From assembly GCF_024339125.1 (NCBI RefSeq), contig NZ_CP101417.1:1922001-1986000 (forward strand): a stretch of DNA of 64,000 nucleotides, in the 5' to 3' direction. A program made the position numbers and the translations under genes. Positions 8,057 to 16,425 of the stretch are shown here, in pieces (the stretch's first letter is position 1; every line of letters starts with the position of its first letter). The stretch comes from Xanthomonas hortorum. GTDB lineage: Bacteria > Pseudomonadota > Gammaproteobacteria > Xanthomonadales > Xanthomonadaceae. The notes under the pieces are model-generated. The model ran no database searches. It was not told where the DNA came from and saw nothing but the letters and a program-made list of their open reading frames with translations.

Positions 8057-9163
8057 CTACTCAAGCAGCCTGGCCCAACGCTGCATCCCCTCCACCCGGC
8101 TCAGCACCATCTTGATGCAGACCAGCAGCGGCACCGCCAGCAGCAGGCCCACCATGCCCCACAGCCAGCCGAACAGCATCAGCGCCAAAATCAACATCAG
8201 CGGCGAGATTGCCATGCGTCGGCCCAGCACGATCGGGGTCACTACCTGGCCTTCGATGGTGTGCAGCGCCAGATACAGGATTGCCGGCAGCATCGCCGAC
8301 AAGGTGGTGCGAAATTCCACAAAACCCATCAGCAGCATCAGCATCACGCCGATCAGCGGGCCCACATACGGCGCAAAGTTGAGCAGCGCCACGACCGTGC
8401 CCCATAGCAATGCTTCGGGCAGCGGAATCTTGAGCGCATACAGGATGCCGGCGAAGACCAGACCGACCAGCGTATTGATCACGCTGATGGTGAGCACATA
8501 GCGCGAGACCTCGCGTTCGATGTCCAGCATGATTTCGGTGGTGAAGCGCTGTTGCTGTCGATTGGGCAGCAAGGCGATCGCATGCCGCTGCAGGCTTTCG
8601 CCATAGACCATGAAGAAGAACGTCAGCAGCACTACCGCCAGCACCGAGGCGGCCAATTTGGGCGTACGCACCAGCGCCTTGTACGGGTCGTCCATCTGCG
8701 TGCGCACGATCTGCACATTGCGCTGGCCTTCGCCGCCGGCCGCGCGTGCAAAATTTTCCGCGGCCTGGTTGGCCTGCATCACCGGTTTGGTGAGATCGCG
8801 CACATCGCGCGCGATCTGGCGCATCTGCCGCGGTGCCTGCTGCACCCATTCCGCAGCCGGGCCGGCCAATTGCGCGGCCAGCGCCACGGTGCCGGCCAGA
8901 CCCAGGCACAACACCATGAAGGCGCCAAGAAAACGTGGGATATAAAGCTTGCGCAGGCCGCGCAGGATGGGATTGCCGATCAGAGCGAAGAACGCCGCCA
9001 GCATCACCGGCAGGATGATCGTCTGCGCTGCCCACAAGGTGTAGCCCACCGCCAGCGTGGCCAGCACCACCAACGAGGCCGGGGCCCGCGGGCGCGGTGC
9101 CGGTGGGGGCGGGAGCGATTCTGCCGGGACGGCAGCATCCAATGAGTCGATGGGAAGAGACAT
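8057..9163 (-). CDS. AI-2E family transporter (PerM/YdiK-like permease)
   Basis: 368-aa inner-membrane protein of the AI-2E/PerM family. A proline-rich N-terminal tail precedes about seven to eight hydrophobic helices. These include the pair at about 30-80, a long amphipathic periplasmic segment (about 100-165), and the conserved C-terminal core LLNFAPYVGPLIGV, LALHTIEGQVVTPIVLGRR and LFGWLWGMVGLLLAVPLL. The family is annotated as autoinducer-2 exporters, but many members export other solutes or proton-coupled metabolites, so the substrate is uncertain. ATG 9163 is chosen; an in-frame ATG at 9226 would add 21 residues of uninformative sequence. Confidence 0.85.
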   Translation of the reverse strand: MSLPIDSLDAAVPAESLPPPPAPRPRAPASLVVLATLAVGYTLWAAQTIILPVMLAAFFALIGNPILRGLRKLYIPRFLGAFMVLCLGLAGTVALAAQLAGPAAEWVQQAPRQMRQIARDVRDLTKPVMQANQAAENFARAAGGEGQRNVQIVRTQMDDPYKALVRTPKLAASVLAVVLLTFFFMVYGESLQRHAIALLPNRQQQRFTTEIMLDIEREVSRYVLTISVINTLVGLVFAGILYALKIPLPEALLWGTVVALLNFAPYVGPLIGVMLMLLMGFVEFRTTLSAMLPAILYLALHTIEGQVVTPIVLGRRMAISPLMLILALMLFGWLWGMVGLLLAVPLLVCIKMVLSRVEGMQRWARLLE

Positions 9164-9335
9164 GCGCGCCCTGGCAGCAGACTGGCGTGGTGCCAGCGGT
9201 GGGCCATTATCGGCAGAACGCGTCAACAGCGCGCACAGAGTCTGTGCGCATCACGTCAGTATCGAAAATTCGTTGGCGGACTCGGCCGCACAGACAGTAC
9301 ACAAAGGCACACGGTGGCCGCCTTCAGCGCAGCAA

Positions 9336-9719
9336 TCAGGCTGCGCGGTCTACCGGCGCCTGCACCACGGTCACCGGCGGATCGGCAGCAACCTCTTCAG
9401 CGTTGTCGGCCGCACGTTCGGCCTGCTCGGAGGCCTCCTGCGCGCGATGTGCGGTAAACAGTGCAGAGATCGTGCTGATCATCTGCAGGATCTTCGGGAT
9501 ACCGCCCAGCTTGCTGGCGATGCTGCCAAGCGCGGCTTGCGGTTCGTTGCGGCCAGTGACAAAGCCCAGTCCGAAACCCACCACCACGATGCGCAGCGGC
9601 GACCAGCCAGCACGCCAGGTCTGGCGTAATTCACCCCAATGCTGACGCGTTTCTTGGGCGCGCCCTTCCACCAGAAATTCAGCGCGCTCGACGCGCTGAC
9701 GCAAGGTGCCAAACTTCAT
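9336..9719 (-). CDS. YqjK-like small protein of a membrane-stress operon
   Basis: 127-aa protein, third gene of the set at 10570-9336. It begins with an amphipathic, charged helix (RQRVERAEFLVEGRAQETRQHW), then a short hydrophobic stretch (LRIVVVGFGLGFV), and ends in an Ala/Glu-rich tail with EASEQAERAADNAEE. It has no family I recognise with certainty. The assignment rests on the order DUF883 - holin-like - this gene, which matches yqjD-yqjE-yqjK of enterobacteria. Its ATG overlaps the previous stop by ATGA (9716-9719), so it is translationally coupled. Confidence 0.6.
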   Translation of the reverse strand: MKFGTLRQRVERAEFLVEGRAQETRQHWGELRQTWRAGWSPLRIVVVGFGLGFVTGRNEPQAALGSIASKLGGIPKILQMISTISALFTAHRAQEASEQAERAADNAEEVAADPPVTVVQAPVDRAA

Positions 9720-10204
9720 GTACGCGCTCCATTGCTGGGCGATGCAGTGGCATCGTCGTCGTCATTGCTGTCATCGAAGATGCCCAGCTTGATCAACTGG
9801 CGACGTGTCGCATTCAAGCCGGTGTGATCGAAGTAGAAGAACACCCGCCACGCCGCGATGCCGGTGACCAGCAAGCTGGCCAACGCGGTGAAGAACATTG
9901 CCTGGAACCACGACAACCCGGCGCGCTGCAACAACGCGATGATCGCGCCTGCCAACAACAACCATGACGAAGCGCCGAAGACCACGGCAACGCATGCCCA
10001 TGCCAGGCCGCGCCCGAAGGCACTACGTGCAAGTTGCAGATCGGCCGACACCAGCCGGCGTAGTGCGCGGCTGGTGTCCTTGGCCGAGCCCAGCGTCGCA
10101 CGACCGGCAACGCCGACCGCACGCACGCTTTCGTCCAGTCCTGGCGTTTCCGCACGCGCGTTGGGCGCGTCGGATGCTCCAGCTGTAGAGGCCTGATCGC
10201 TCAC
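9716..10204 (-). CDS. phage-holin-family (YqjE-like) membrane protein
   Basis: 162-aa protein with a hydrophilic N-terminal 60 residues and two adjacent transmembrane helices (about residues 68-92 and 100-122), then an acidic tail (DDSNDDDDA). This is the architecture of YqjE, placed in the actinobacterial holin-like/phage-holin superfamily III. It probably sits in the inner membrane with the DUF883 partner encoded just upstream (3-bp gap). There is no lytic context, so a phage holin role is unlikely. Confidence 0.75.
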   Translation of the reverse strand: MSDQASTAGASDAPNARAETPGLDESVRAVGVAGRATLGSAKDTSRALRRLVSADLQLARSAFGRGLAWACVAVVFGASSWLLLAGAIIALLQRAGLSWFQAMFFTALASLLVTGIAAWRVFFYFDHTGLNATRRQLIKLGIFDDSNDDDDATASPSNGART

Positions 10205-10207
10205 GAC

Positions 10208-10570
10208 TTAGTTGTCGTTGCTGCGTGCCAGCTTGGCAATGATCCAGCCGGTCGCAAATGCAACGCCAAACGCTGCCAGCGGACGCTCGCGGATCAGATC
10301 GGTGGCGCTTTCCAGCAGGTCGTTGCCCTTGCTGACCAGCACATCGAGTTGCTCTTTGGCAGCGGCGCCGCCGAACTCTGCAGCCGCCATGCCGGCCAGT
10401 GCGGTGTCGGACAGCTCTGCCTTGACGTTGGCGCGACCGAGCTTGAGCTCATCGCCCGCAGCGCTGGTGGCGCCCTTGACCGCTTCGCCTGCAGCGCTGG
10501 CAGCGGACTTCAGGTGGGTGCTGGCTTCGCTCAGATTCTCTTTCAGCTGATCGGTATTGGTGGGGCTCAT
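10208..10570 (-). CDS. DUF883 (ElaB/YqjD-like) ribosome/membrane-associated protein
   Basis: 120-aa protein: Ala/Lys/Glu-rich amphipathic helix over residues 1-85 (LKENLSEASTHLKSAASAAG), then LIRERPLAAFGVAFATGWIIAKL, the diagnostic C-terminal transmembrane segment of the DUF883 family. E. coli members ElaB and YqjD bind stationary-phase ribosomes and the inner membrane. It is the first gene of a three-gene minus-strand operon with the holin-like and YqjK-like genes. ATG at 10570 has a GGAGATATT-type ribosome site just before it. Confidence 0.85.
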   Translation of the reverse strand: MSPTNTDQLKENLSEASTHLKSAASAAGEAVKGATSAAGDELKLGRANVKAELSDTALAGMAAAEFGGAAAKEQLDVLVSKGNDLLESATDLIRERPLAAFGVAFATGWIIAKLARSNDN

Positions 10571-10685
10571 GCAATATCTCCTTCGGTCATTGATGGCAGC
10601 CGCGACAGCATGCGGGCGTGGTGCAGCAATAGCATCGCTGCGGTGTAGGGGGTGTTAGTGGACGTGCATCGCAGTGCACGCCACG

Positions 10686-12122
10686 TCAACGCATCAACGC
10701 GTCGTACTGCGCGTTGCCACGCAAGATGCGTACGACCAATTGCTGCGGTTTACGTTGAAAGTTGGCGCGCCAGCTGGCCAGATCGGCAAACTCGCCCACG
10801 CTGCTGGCCACGATCACATCGCCGCTGACCAGGCCATTGGCTGCGGCACGACCGCCGCGTTTGACCTCGCTGACCATCACCCCGGTAATGCCGGATTGGC
10901 GCAGCGATTCGGGCAGGTCCACAAAGGTGGCGCCGCCCAGGCGTGGGTCGAGCATGTCGCCGGTGACCGCGCGATCCTGCTCTTTCAGTGTGGCGCTGAG
11001 CTTGAGCGGTTTGCCGTCGCGACGAATCTCCAAGGTCACCGCACTTCCTACCGCTTGCAGGCCTTCGTAGTTGTGCAAGGCTTCGGCACTGTCCACGCGT
11101 TGGTCGTTGGCCGCCACCACCACATCGCCCGGCTGCACGCCTGCGGCCGCAGCAGCGGAACCTGGCAACACGCGCGTTACCAGAGCGCCGCGCAACGAAT
11201 CCACACCCAGGCCCTGCAGCATCTGCTGGGTAAGGTTCTGGGTTTCCAACCCGAGCGTGCCGCGCACCACCACGCCCTTGGTGACCAATTGCTCCACCAC
11301 ATTGCGCGCCAGGTTAGAGGGGATCGCCAGGCCCAGCCCGATATTTCCGGCCATGCTGCCCTGTGGATTGAAGCTGGCAGTATTGATGCCCACCAGCTGG
11401 CCTTGCAGATTGACCAGCGCGCCACCGGAGTTGCCCGGATTGATCGAAGCATCGGTCTGGATGAAGTTCTGGTAGCCCAGCCCGCGAATACCGCTGCGGC
11501 CCACCGCCGAGACGATGCCGGAGGTGACCGTCTGGGTGAAGCCGAACGGGTTGCCGATCGCCACCACAAAATCGCCCACGCGCAACGCGCTGCTATCGGC
11601 CAGTTTGATGTCGGTGAGCTTGTCGGCCTTGATGCGGATCAGCGCGATATCGGTGTCGGCGTCGGAACCGATGAAGTCGGCCTTGACGGTGCGCCCGTCG
11701 CCCAGCGTGACCTGCACGTCGTCGGCATTCTCGATGACGTGGTGGTTGGTCAGCACATAGCCCTTTTGCGCATCGATGATCACGCCCGAGCCCAGCGATT
11801 CGTTGATGCGGTCCTGCGGAATTTCCGGAAACAGCCGGCGCAGGATCGGGTCGTTGAAGAACGGATTGCGCACGCGTACCACTTGCTTGGTGTTGACGCT
11901 CACCACCGCCGGCATCGCTTGCTGCAGCATCGGCGCCAACGACGGCACCGGTTGCCCGGCGACCGCAGCCGGCAGCGCGGCAGCCGCGGGCAGGGTGAAG
12001 GACGCAGTGCCGGCCGGGGTGGCCTCGGCACGGTTGTCCAGCCAGGCATTGATGCCGGTGGCGGCAAATCCGCCGAACGCGGCGGCCAATGAAAGTGTCA
12101 GCAGGGTAGGCAGCGGTCGCAT
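10686..12122 (-). CDS. degQ: DegQ/DegP-type periplasmic serine endoprotease
   Basis: 478-aa HtrA-family protease for misfolded envelope proteins. An N-terminal signal or anchor segment (about residues 5-25) leads to a trypsin-like domain with triad H128 (TNHHVIEN), D158 (DADTDIAL) and S232 (NPGNSGGAL). Two PDZ domains follow: about 285-375 (GVQPGDVVVAANDQ) and 390-478 (LVSGDVIVASSVG). The LA loop is short, as in DegQ/DegS rather than DegP. It lies downstream of no obvious partner, and the 240-bp gap before the divergent H1-like gene holds its promoter. Paralogue assignment (degQ versus mucD) is uncertain; function class is secure. Confidence 0.9.
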   Translation of the reverse strand: MRPLPTLLTLSLAAAFGGFAATGINAWLDNRAEATPAGTASFTLPAAAALPAAVAGQPVPSLAPMLQQAMPAVVSVNTKQVVRVRNPFFNDPILRRLFPEIPQDRINESLGSGVIIDAQKGYVLTNHHVIENADDVQVTLGDGRTVKADFIGSDADTDIALIRIKADKLTDIKLADSSALRVGDFVVAIGNPFGFTQTVTSGIVSAVGRSGIRGLGYQNFIQTDASINPGNSGGALVNLQGQLVGINTASFNPQGSMAGNIGLGLAIPSNLARNVVEQLVTKGVVVRGTLGLETQNLTQQMLQGLGVDSLRGALVTRVLPGSAAAAAGVQPGDVVVAANDQRVDSAEALHNYEGLQAVGSAVTLEIRRDGKPLKLSATLKEQDRAVTGDMLDPRLGGATFVDLPESLRQSGITGVMVSEVKRGGRAAANGLVSGDVIVASSVGEFADLASWRANFQRKPQQLVVRILRGNAQYDALMR

Positions 12123-12364
12123 GCAACGGAATCCGGTTACGCGGTGGAAGAGGAATAGGGCGTCTGACTGCGTAAATCAAGCTGAACGAGAGTGCCAGTG
12201 CGCGATTTAACTCCTGGTGAAAGCGCCGCGCACCCCTTGCAGGCCCTGCGTTGACAGCCGCTTGAGCCCGGCGTAGCGTCCGCTTGGTCCGATGCCTGTT
12301 CAGCATACGCATGCCGTCGTGCATCGCCTGCGTTTTTCAGAAATGACGCCCTTAAGGAGGGTCT

Positions 12365-13216
12365 ATGAGCAACGGCAATGGTGTGACGGCAACCCTGTCC
12401 GACGCCGTCGACAGCGTAAAAAGCACGGCCACCGAGCTGACCGAAACCATCGCCAGCACCACCAGCGATGCGGTTGCCAGCGTGCAGGACGCGGCCGGCA
12501 CGGCGGTGGAAGAGGTCAAGACGCGCGTGGCCAAGGCACGCAAGGCCGTGGTCAAGGTCGAAAAACGCGTGGTCAAAAAAGCCAATGAAGCGGCCACTGC
12601 CGTCACGCGCAGCGTAGCCAAGACCAAGCGCTCGCTGGTGTCGACCAAAGAGGCTGCCAAGGACAAGCTGACGGCCACCAAAGACGCGGCCAAGCACAAG
12701 CTGAGCACGACCAAAGACGCAGCAAAGCAGAAGTTGACCGCGACCAAGGATGCGGCCAAGCAGAAGCTGACCAGCAGCACCGCTGCGGCCAAGCAGAAAC
12801 TTGCCAGCACCAAGGCCAGCGCCAGGCAGAAGCTGGAAACCGCCAAGGCCAACGCCAAGGCCGAAGCGGCTGCATTGACTGCCAAGACTGCCGCCAAGAG
12901 CGCAGCGCGCAAGAGCGCGGTGGCGACGGTCGGCGCGCGTTCGGCAGCGAAGAAGGCTGCGGCCAAGTCGGCTGCCGTCAAGAAGCCGGTCGCCAAAACC
13001 ATTGCCAAGACCACGGCCAAGAAAGCGCCAGTGGCCAAGCAGACCGCGACCAAGCAGGCAGCCGTGAAGAAGGCGCCGATCAAGAAGGCGGTAACCAAGA
13101 CCGCGTTGAAGAAAGCCGCCAAGGTGACCAAGACCCCGGCAACGCGCGCAGTGGCCAAGACCACCGCCGCCCGCAAGGCCATCGGCAAGAAAGTGGCCAA
13201 GCGCGTGACGCGCTGA
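12365..13216 (+). CDS. histone H1/LEA-like Lys-Ala repeat protein
   Basis: 283-aa very basic protein made almost only of Ala, Lys, Thr, Val and Ser. Residues 1-60 form a mildly acidic helix (TATLSDAVDSVK). Residues about 90-160 contain an 11-residue periodic motif TKDAAKxKL repeated at least six times, resembling group 3 LEA proteins. Residues 170-283 are PAKK/AAKK/VAKK-like as in histone H1 C-terminal tails. A strong ribosome site, AAGGAGG (12354-12360), fixes ATG 12365. Bacterial H1-like proteins bind and compact DNA; the LEA-like segment suggests desiccation or stress protection. Both are inferences from composition. The repetitive DNA is prone to length variation. Confidence 0.8.
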   Translation: MSNGNGVTATLSDAVDSVKSTATELTETIASTTSDAVASVQDAAGTAVEEVKTRVAKARKAVVKVEKRVVKKANEAATAVTRSVAKTKRSLVSTKEAAKDKLTATKDAAKHKLSTTKDAAKQKLTATKDAAKQKLTSSTAAAKQKLASTKASARQKLETAKANAKAEAAALTAKTAAKSAARKSAVATVGARSAAKKAAAKSAAVKKPVAKTIAKTTAKKAPVAKQTATKQAAVKKAPIKKAVTKTALKKAAKVTKTPATRAVAKTTAARKAIGKKVAKRVTR

Positions 13217-13270
13217 TGGTGCGGGGCGAAGCCCTCGTGTCGTTCCAACTGCACGAGGCTTCGCTCGTAC

Positions 13271-13313
13271 CCTCATCCGGCGCTACGCGCCACCTTCTCC
13301 CGATGGGAGAAGG
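13271..13313. repeat. double-hairpin intergenic repeat, probable bidirectional terminator
   Basis: Two hairpins in a row: GGCGC-TAC-GCGCC (13279-13291) and CCTTCTCCC-GAT-GGGAGAAGG (13293-13313), preceded by CCCTCATCC. The reverse complement of the same unit lies at 38580-38622. It sits between convergent genes ending at 13216 and 13317. Confidence 0.75.
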
Positions 13314-13316
13314 GAG

Positions 13317-13979
13317 TTACTCCATCCCTTTGACCAACTGCTCGGCACCCTTGCGAATGCCGGCTTTTGCCGCGTCGTATGCACCCAGGCTGGCCTTGAT
13401 GTTCATCGCGCTCGGATACTGCTTTTCGACATAGGCAGCGAGCAGGCGATTGCTCTGTGCATCGAAGATTTCCACCGCATAGCTGACCGAGCCGGAGAAC
13501 GCGCCCTCCTTGCCGCGCGCGGCCTGCACTGCGTTGTAGGAACCGCCGCCGATATCCACCTTCATGAAGGTGCCGAGTACGCGCTTGCTGGGCTTGGCGC
13601 CGGTCAATGTGATGCGTACACGTAAGCTGTCGCGCTCTGCCGTGGTCGCACGCTGCCAGCGTTGTCCGATCGCATTGCCGAACTCCTGCTGCATGTAGTC
13701 GGCCAACATGCGTTTGTCCTGCTCGGCCACGTCTTCGAATTGCGCGTCCGGGCCGCGATAGATACTCACCGGCTCGATCAGCGCGGCACGGTAGCGGGTC
13801 CAATCCACTTCGCTCTTGTAGGAATACGGCATGCGGTCGCCGCGGCTGCCGTCGTGCGGGCGCAAATAACTGGCAGAAGGCAGTTGGCTATACGGCATCG
13901 GACGCGTGCTGGCGCAGCCGATCAGCGTCACGCTAACCATTACGAGCGCGCAGCAACGGAGAGAAAAAGAGTGCGACAT
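13317..13979 (-). CDS. DUF3313-like lipoprotein
   Basis: 220-aa predicted outer-membrane lipoprotein: signal sequence followed by lipobox VTLIGCAST (lipidated Cys near residue 22). The mature part has ALIEPVSIYRGP, a helix EQDKRMLADYMQQEFGNAIG, and a central beta-rich region ending in SVSYAVEIFDAQSNRLLAAYVEK, which resembles the DUF3313 family. ATG 13979 (MSHSF) was chosen because it gives a normal-length signal peptide; an in-frame ATG 14 codons upstream would place extra charged residues first. Function unknown. The gene ends against the double-hairpin repeat. Confidence 0.7.
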   Translation of the reverse strand: MSHSFSLRCCALVMVSVTLIGCASTRPMPYSQLPSASYLRPHDGSRGDRMPYSYKSEVDWTRYRAALIEPVSIYRGPDAQFEDVAEQDKRMLADYMQQEFGNAIGQRWQRATTAERDSLRVRITLTGAKPSKRVLGTFMKVDIGGGSYNAVQAARGKEGAFSGSVSYAVEIFDAQSNRLLAAYVEKQYPSAMNIKASLGAYDAAKAGIRKGAEQLVKGME

Positions 13980-14039
13980 GAAAAAGTACCTGAAGAAGAG
14001 GGAATGGCGTTGCAACAGCACACAGCCGATGCCCAGCGC

Positions 14040-14336
14040 TCAATGCATCAAGAAACTGGCCAAGGCCAGCGCAAAGACCACCGCTGCGGCAACGAACAAC
14101 ACACTGCTTTTTGCCCAGTACTGCAGTCGGCGGGCATCGCGCGCGCTGCGGATATCCGGCAGCGCGCTCCAGATTTCGCGATTACGCGTGCCGGTGCGGC
14201 CGCAGCGGAATTCCGGCGCAGGCGTCGCAGCATTGACAGCGGTCGTGACGCTGTCGTTGGCGGCGATGTGCGGTGCCAGCAGCGAGACGGCTGCCGGAGC
14301 GAGATGGGTGGAACGGATCGAGTGGAACATCACCAT
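14040..14336 (-). CDS. small single-helix membrane protein, unknown function
   Basis: 98-aa ORF upstream of and on the same strand as the lipoprotein. Residues 1-70 are soluble and of mixed composition. Residues 75-97 form one transmembrane helix (SSVLFVAAAVVFALALASFLMH) at the extreme C-terminus, so it could be tail-anchored. No family recognised. The start is uncertain, and the ORF overlaps others in the same stretch. The hydrophobic tail argues for a real product. Confidence 0.45.
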   Translation of the reverse strand: MVMFHSIRSTHLAPAAVSLLAPHIAANDSVTTAVNAATPAPEFRCGRTGTRNREIWSALPDIRSARDARRLQYWAKSSVLFVAAAVVFALALASFLMH

Positions 14337-14430
14337 GCATCCTGGACGCGTGCGGTGAGTGCACTCTAGGCAAGCGGTTTTGGAAACCTATTGGTATCGT
14401 CGGCGCGCCATTGCGGTGCGCGGACTGCAG

Positions 14431-15612
14431 TCAGTCGCTAATGCGCGCACTGTCGCTGGCAAACACCACGCGCACGCACAGGCCACGTCCCTCGTTGCCT
14501 TCGCAGGTTTCGATGGTGGCTTCGTGCAGCCGTGCGATGCCGGCCACCAACGACAGCCCGATACCGCTGCCTTGCACCTCGCTGTCGGCAACCCGGTAAA
14601 AGCGTTCGAAGATGGACGCGCGTGCGCTCTCCGGCACGCCGGGGCCGTCATCGCTGACCTGCACGAACGGGTGCAGCACATCGGCGCGCAGGCAAAAGCC
14701 GCAACTCACTTCAACCGTGCCATGGGTGCGGCCGTAGCGGATGGCGTTGTCGACCAGATTGCGGATCAGGATCCCCACTGCGTCCACATCGCAACGCAGG
14801 GTGCACGGCGCGGCTTCCAGCTGCAGAGTGATGTGGCGCGCATCGGCCTGCACGCTGAATTCGTCCAGCACATGGGTGATCAATTCGCCCATATCGACCT
14901 GCTGATACGCCGCCGATGTGATGCCTGCATCCAGCCGCGCCAGGTCCAGTAATTGCTCGGCCAGACGGTTACTGCGGCGTGCGGTTTCCAGCAGCTGTTG
15001 CAGCGCCGCATCCTTGGCTTCCAGCGTGGGCGCACGCAGCGCGACTTCGGCATAGGCATGCAGCGCCGACAGCGGGGTGCGCAATTCGTGTGCGGCATCG
15101 GCAACGAAATCACGTTCGGCCTGCACGGTTTTTTCCACCCGCGCCAGCAAGGTGTTGAAGGAGCCGATCAGCGGACGGATTTCATCCGGCACCTGGCCCA
15201 GCGGCACCGGTTCGGTATCCAGCCCGGTGCGTTGCGCAATGGCGAGCGAAACAGCGCGCAGCGGCCCGAGCGAGGTGCGCACCGCCCACCACATCAGCAG
15301 GCCCAGGATCGCTAGCTGCGAGGTATTCAACACGATGGCAGTGAGCGTCTGCTTCAGGCTGATGCGCGAGGACGCGTTGCCCATCGGGGTCTGGATGTCT
15401 GCCACATCCGGAGGGTCTGGGGTATCGAAGCGATGCTCCAGCGTGTCCGGTAACACGGAGACCAATTGATCGCCGAACGTGTTGAGCTCCTGCTCGAACA
15501 CGCTGTGATGGCCCTGGGTGACCAGTGCGACCAGGATCCACAGCGAGGTGGACCAGCTCAGCAACACGATTGCGGCCAGCGCCGCCAGCATGCGCGCCTG
15601 CAGCGATTTCAT
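14431..15612 (-). CDS. sensor histidine kinase (EnvZ/QseC-like class)
   Basis: 393-aa membrane kinase: TM1 at about residues 8-32, a short periplasmic loop (33-88), TM2 (about 90-112), a HAMP linker (113-165), a HisKA domain with phosphoacceptor H175 (DAAHELRTPLS) and a HATPase_c domain with N-box RNLVDNAIRYG, G1 SDDGPGVP, F-box FERFYR and G2 GSGIGLSL. Its ATG overlaps the stop of the OmpR-type regulator (15609-15612, ATGA), so the pair is translationally coupled. The short periplasmic loop and QseC/PmrB-like layout suggest sensing of cations or small molecules, but the signal cannot be read from the sequence. Confidence 0.9.
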   Translation of the reverse strand: MKSLQARMLAALAAIVLLSWSTSLWILVALVTQGHHSVFEQELNTFGDQLVSVLPDTLEHRFDTPDPPDVADIQTPMGNASSRISLKQTLTAIVLNTSQLAILGLLMWWAVRTSLGPLRAVSLAIAQRTGLDTEPVPLGQVPDEIRPLIGSFNTLLARVEKTVQAERDFVADAAHELRTPLSALHAYAEVALRAPTLEAKDAALQQLLETARRSNRLAEQLLDLARLDAGITSAAYQQVDMGELITHVLDEFSVQADARHITLQLEAAPCTLRCDVDAVGILIRNLVDNAIRYGRTHGTVEVSCGFCLRADVLHPFVQVSDDGPGVPESARASIFERFYRVADSEVQGSGIGLSLVAGIARLHEATIETCEGNEGRGLCVRVVFASDSARISD

Positions 15613-16274
15613 TCGGGCGCCTTGCCGACCATGTAGCCCTGGCCATAAATGGTGGAGATGAGTTCGTCGCCCAGCTTGCGGCGCAACTGGTGCACATACA
15701 CCGCGATCATGTTGCTGCCGCCTTCGGACGGGCCGCCGTAGACGCCTTCTTCCAGCTGATCCTTTGTGACCACGCGTCCAGCGCGTTCCATCAACGCGAG
15801 CAGCAGGCGGTATTCGTGCGCGCTCAGTGCCACCCACTTGCCGTCCCTGGTGACCTTGCGGCTGCTCGGGTCCACGCAGACATCGCCCTGGGTGAGCAGC
15901 GGCACCACGCGGCCCTGGCTGCGCCGGGTGATTGCGCGCAGCCGCGCCATCAGCTCATCGAACTGGAAGGGTTTCACCAGGTAATCGTCGGCGCCGGCAT
16001 CCAGGCCGCGGATGCGGTCGGTGAGCTGGCCGCGCGCCGTCAGAGCGATCACCGGGGTGGCGTCGTACTGGCCGCGCATGAAGCGGATCACGGTCAGCCC
16101 GGACTCGCCGGGCAAGCCGATATCCAGCAGCACTGCCGTATAGCGATGGTCCACCAGCACGGTCTTGGCGGCGTTGGCACTACCGACATGGTCGATGGTC
16201 CAGGACTGCTGGCGCACGCCGGCGCAGATCGCGTTGGCCAGCATGGTGTCGTCTTCGACGAGGAGCAGGTGCAT
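15609..16274 (-). CDS. OmpR/PhoB-family response regulator
   Basis: 221-aa regulator: receiver domain (1-115) with E7/D8/D9, phosphoacceptor D51 (AVLLDIGLPG) and K101 (DDYLVKPF); winged-helix DNA-binding domain (about 125-218) with LSAHEYRLLLALMERAGRVV and HQLRRKLG. ATG 16274 is chosen because the receiver strand MHLLLVEDD begins there; the upstream in-frame extension is unrelated sequence. It is the first gene of a two-gene operon with the coupled kinase. It likely autoregulates, but no binding repeats were identified in the 150 bp upstream. Confidence 0.9.
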   Translation of the reverse strand: MHLLLVEDDTMLANAICAGVRQQSWTIDHVGSANAAKTVLVDHRYTAVLLDIGLPGESGLTVIRFMRGQYDATPVIALTARGQLTDRIRGLDAGADDYLVKPFQFDELMARLRAITRRSQGRVVPLLTQGDVCVDPSSRKVTRDGKWVALSAHEYRLLLALMERAGRVVTKDQLEEGVYGGPSEGGSNMIAVYVHQLRRKLGDELISTIYGQGYMVGKAPE

Positions 16275-16425
16275 AGAGGTTCCGCCGGGCACGGGGCCAG
16301 TCCGAGATGCGCGCCACTGTCGGAGGTCGCCATTAGGCAAATATTAGTGCATGGCCCAGGCGCGCATTTCAGCGCGGCCAGCGGCGTTGTCCCGGTGGCC
16401 GAAGTCACCGGGCCGGTGGCGCCGC

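Noticed and set aside
9716-10204. holin-like gene as part of a prophage
   Set aside because: Neighbours are the DUF883 and YqjK-like genes; no lysin, integrase or structural genes nearby.
10674-12092. 472-aa plus-strand ORF overlapping degQ
   Set aside because: His/Gln/Arg-rich composition, complementary to the protease gene which has an intact triad.
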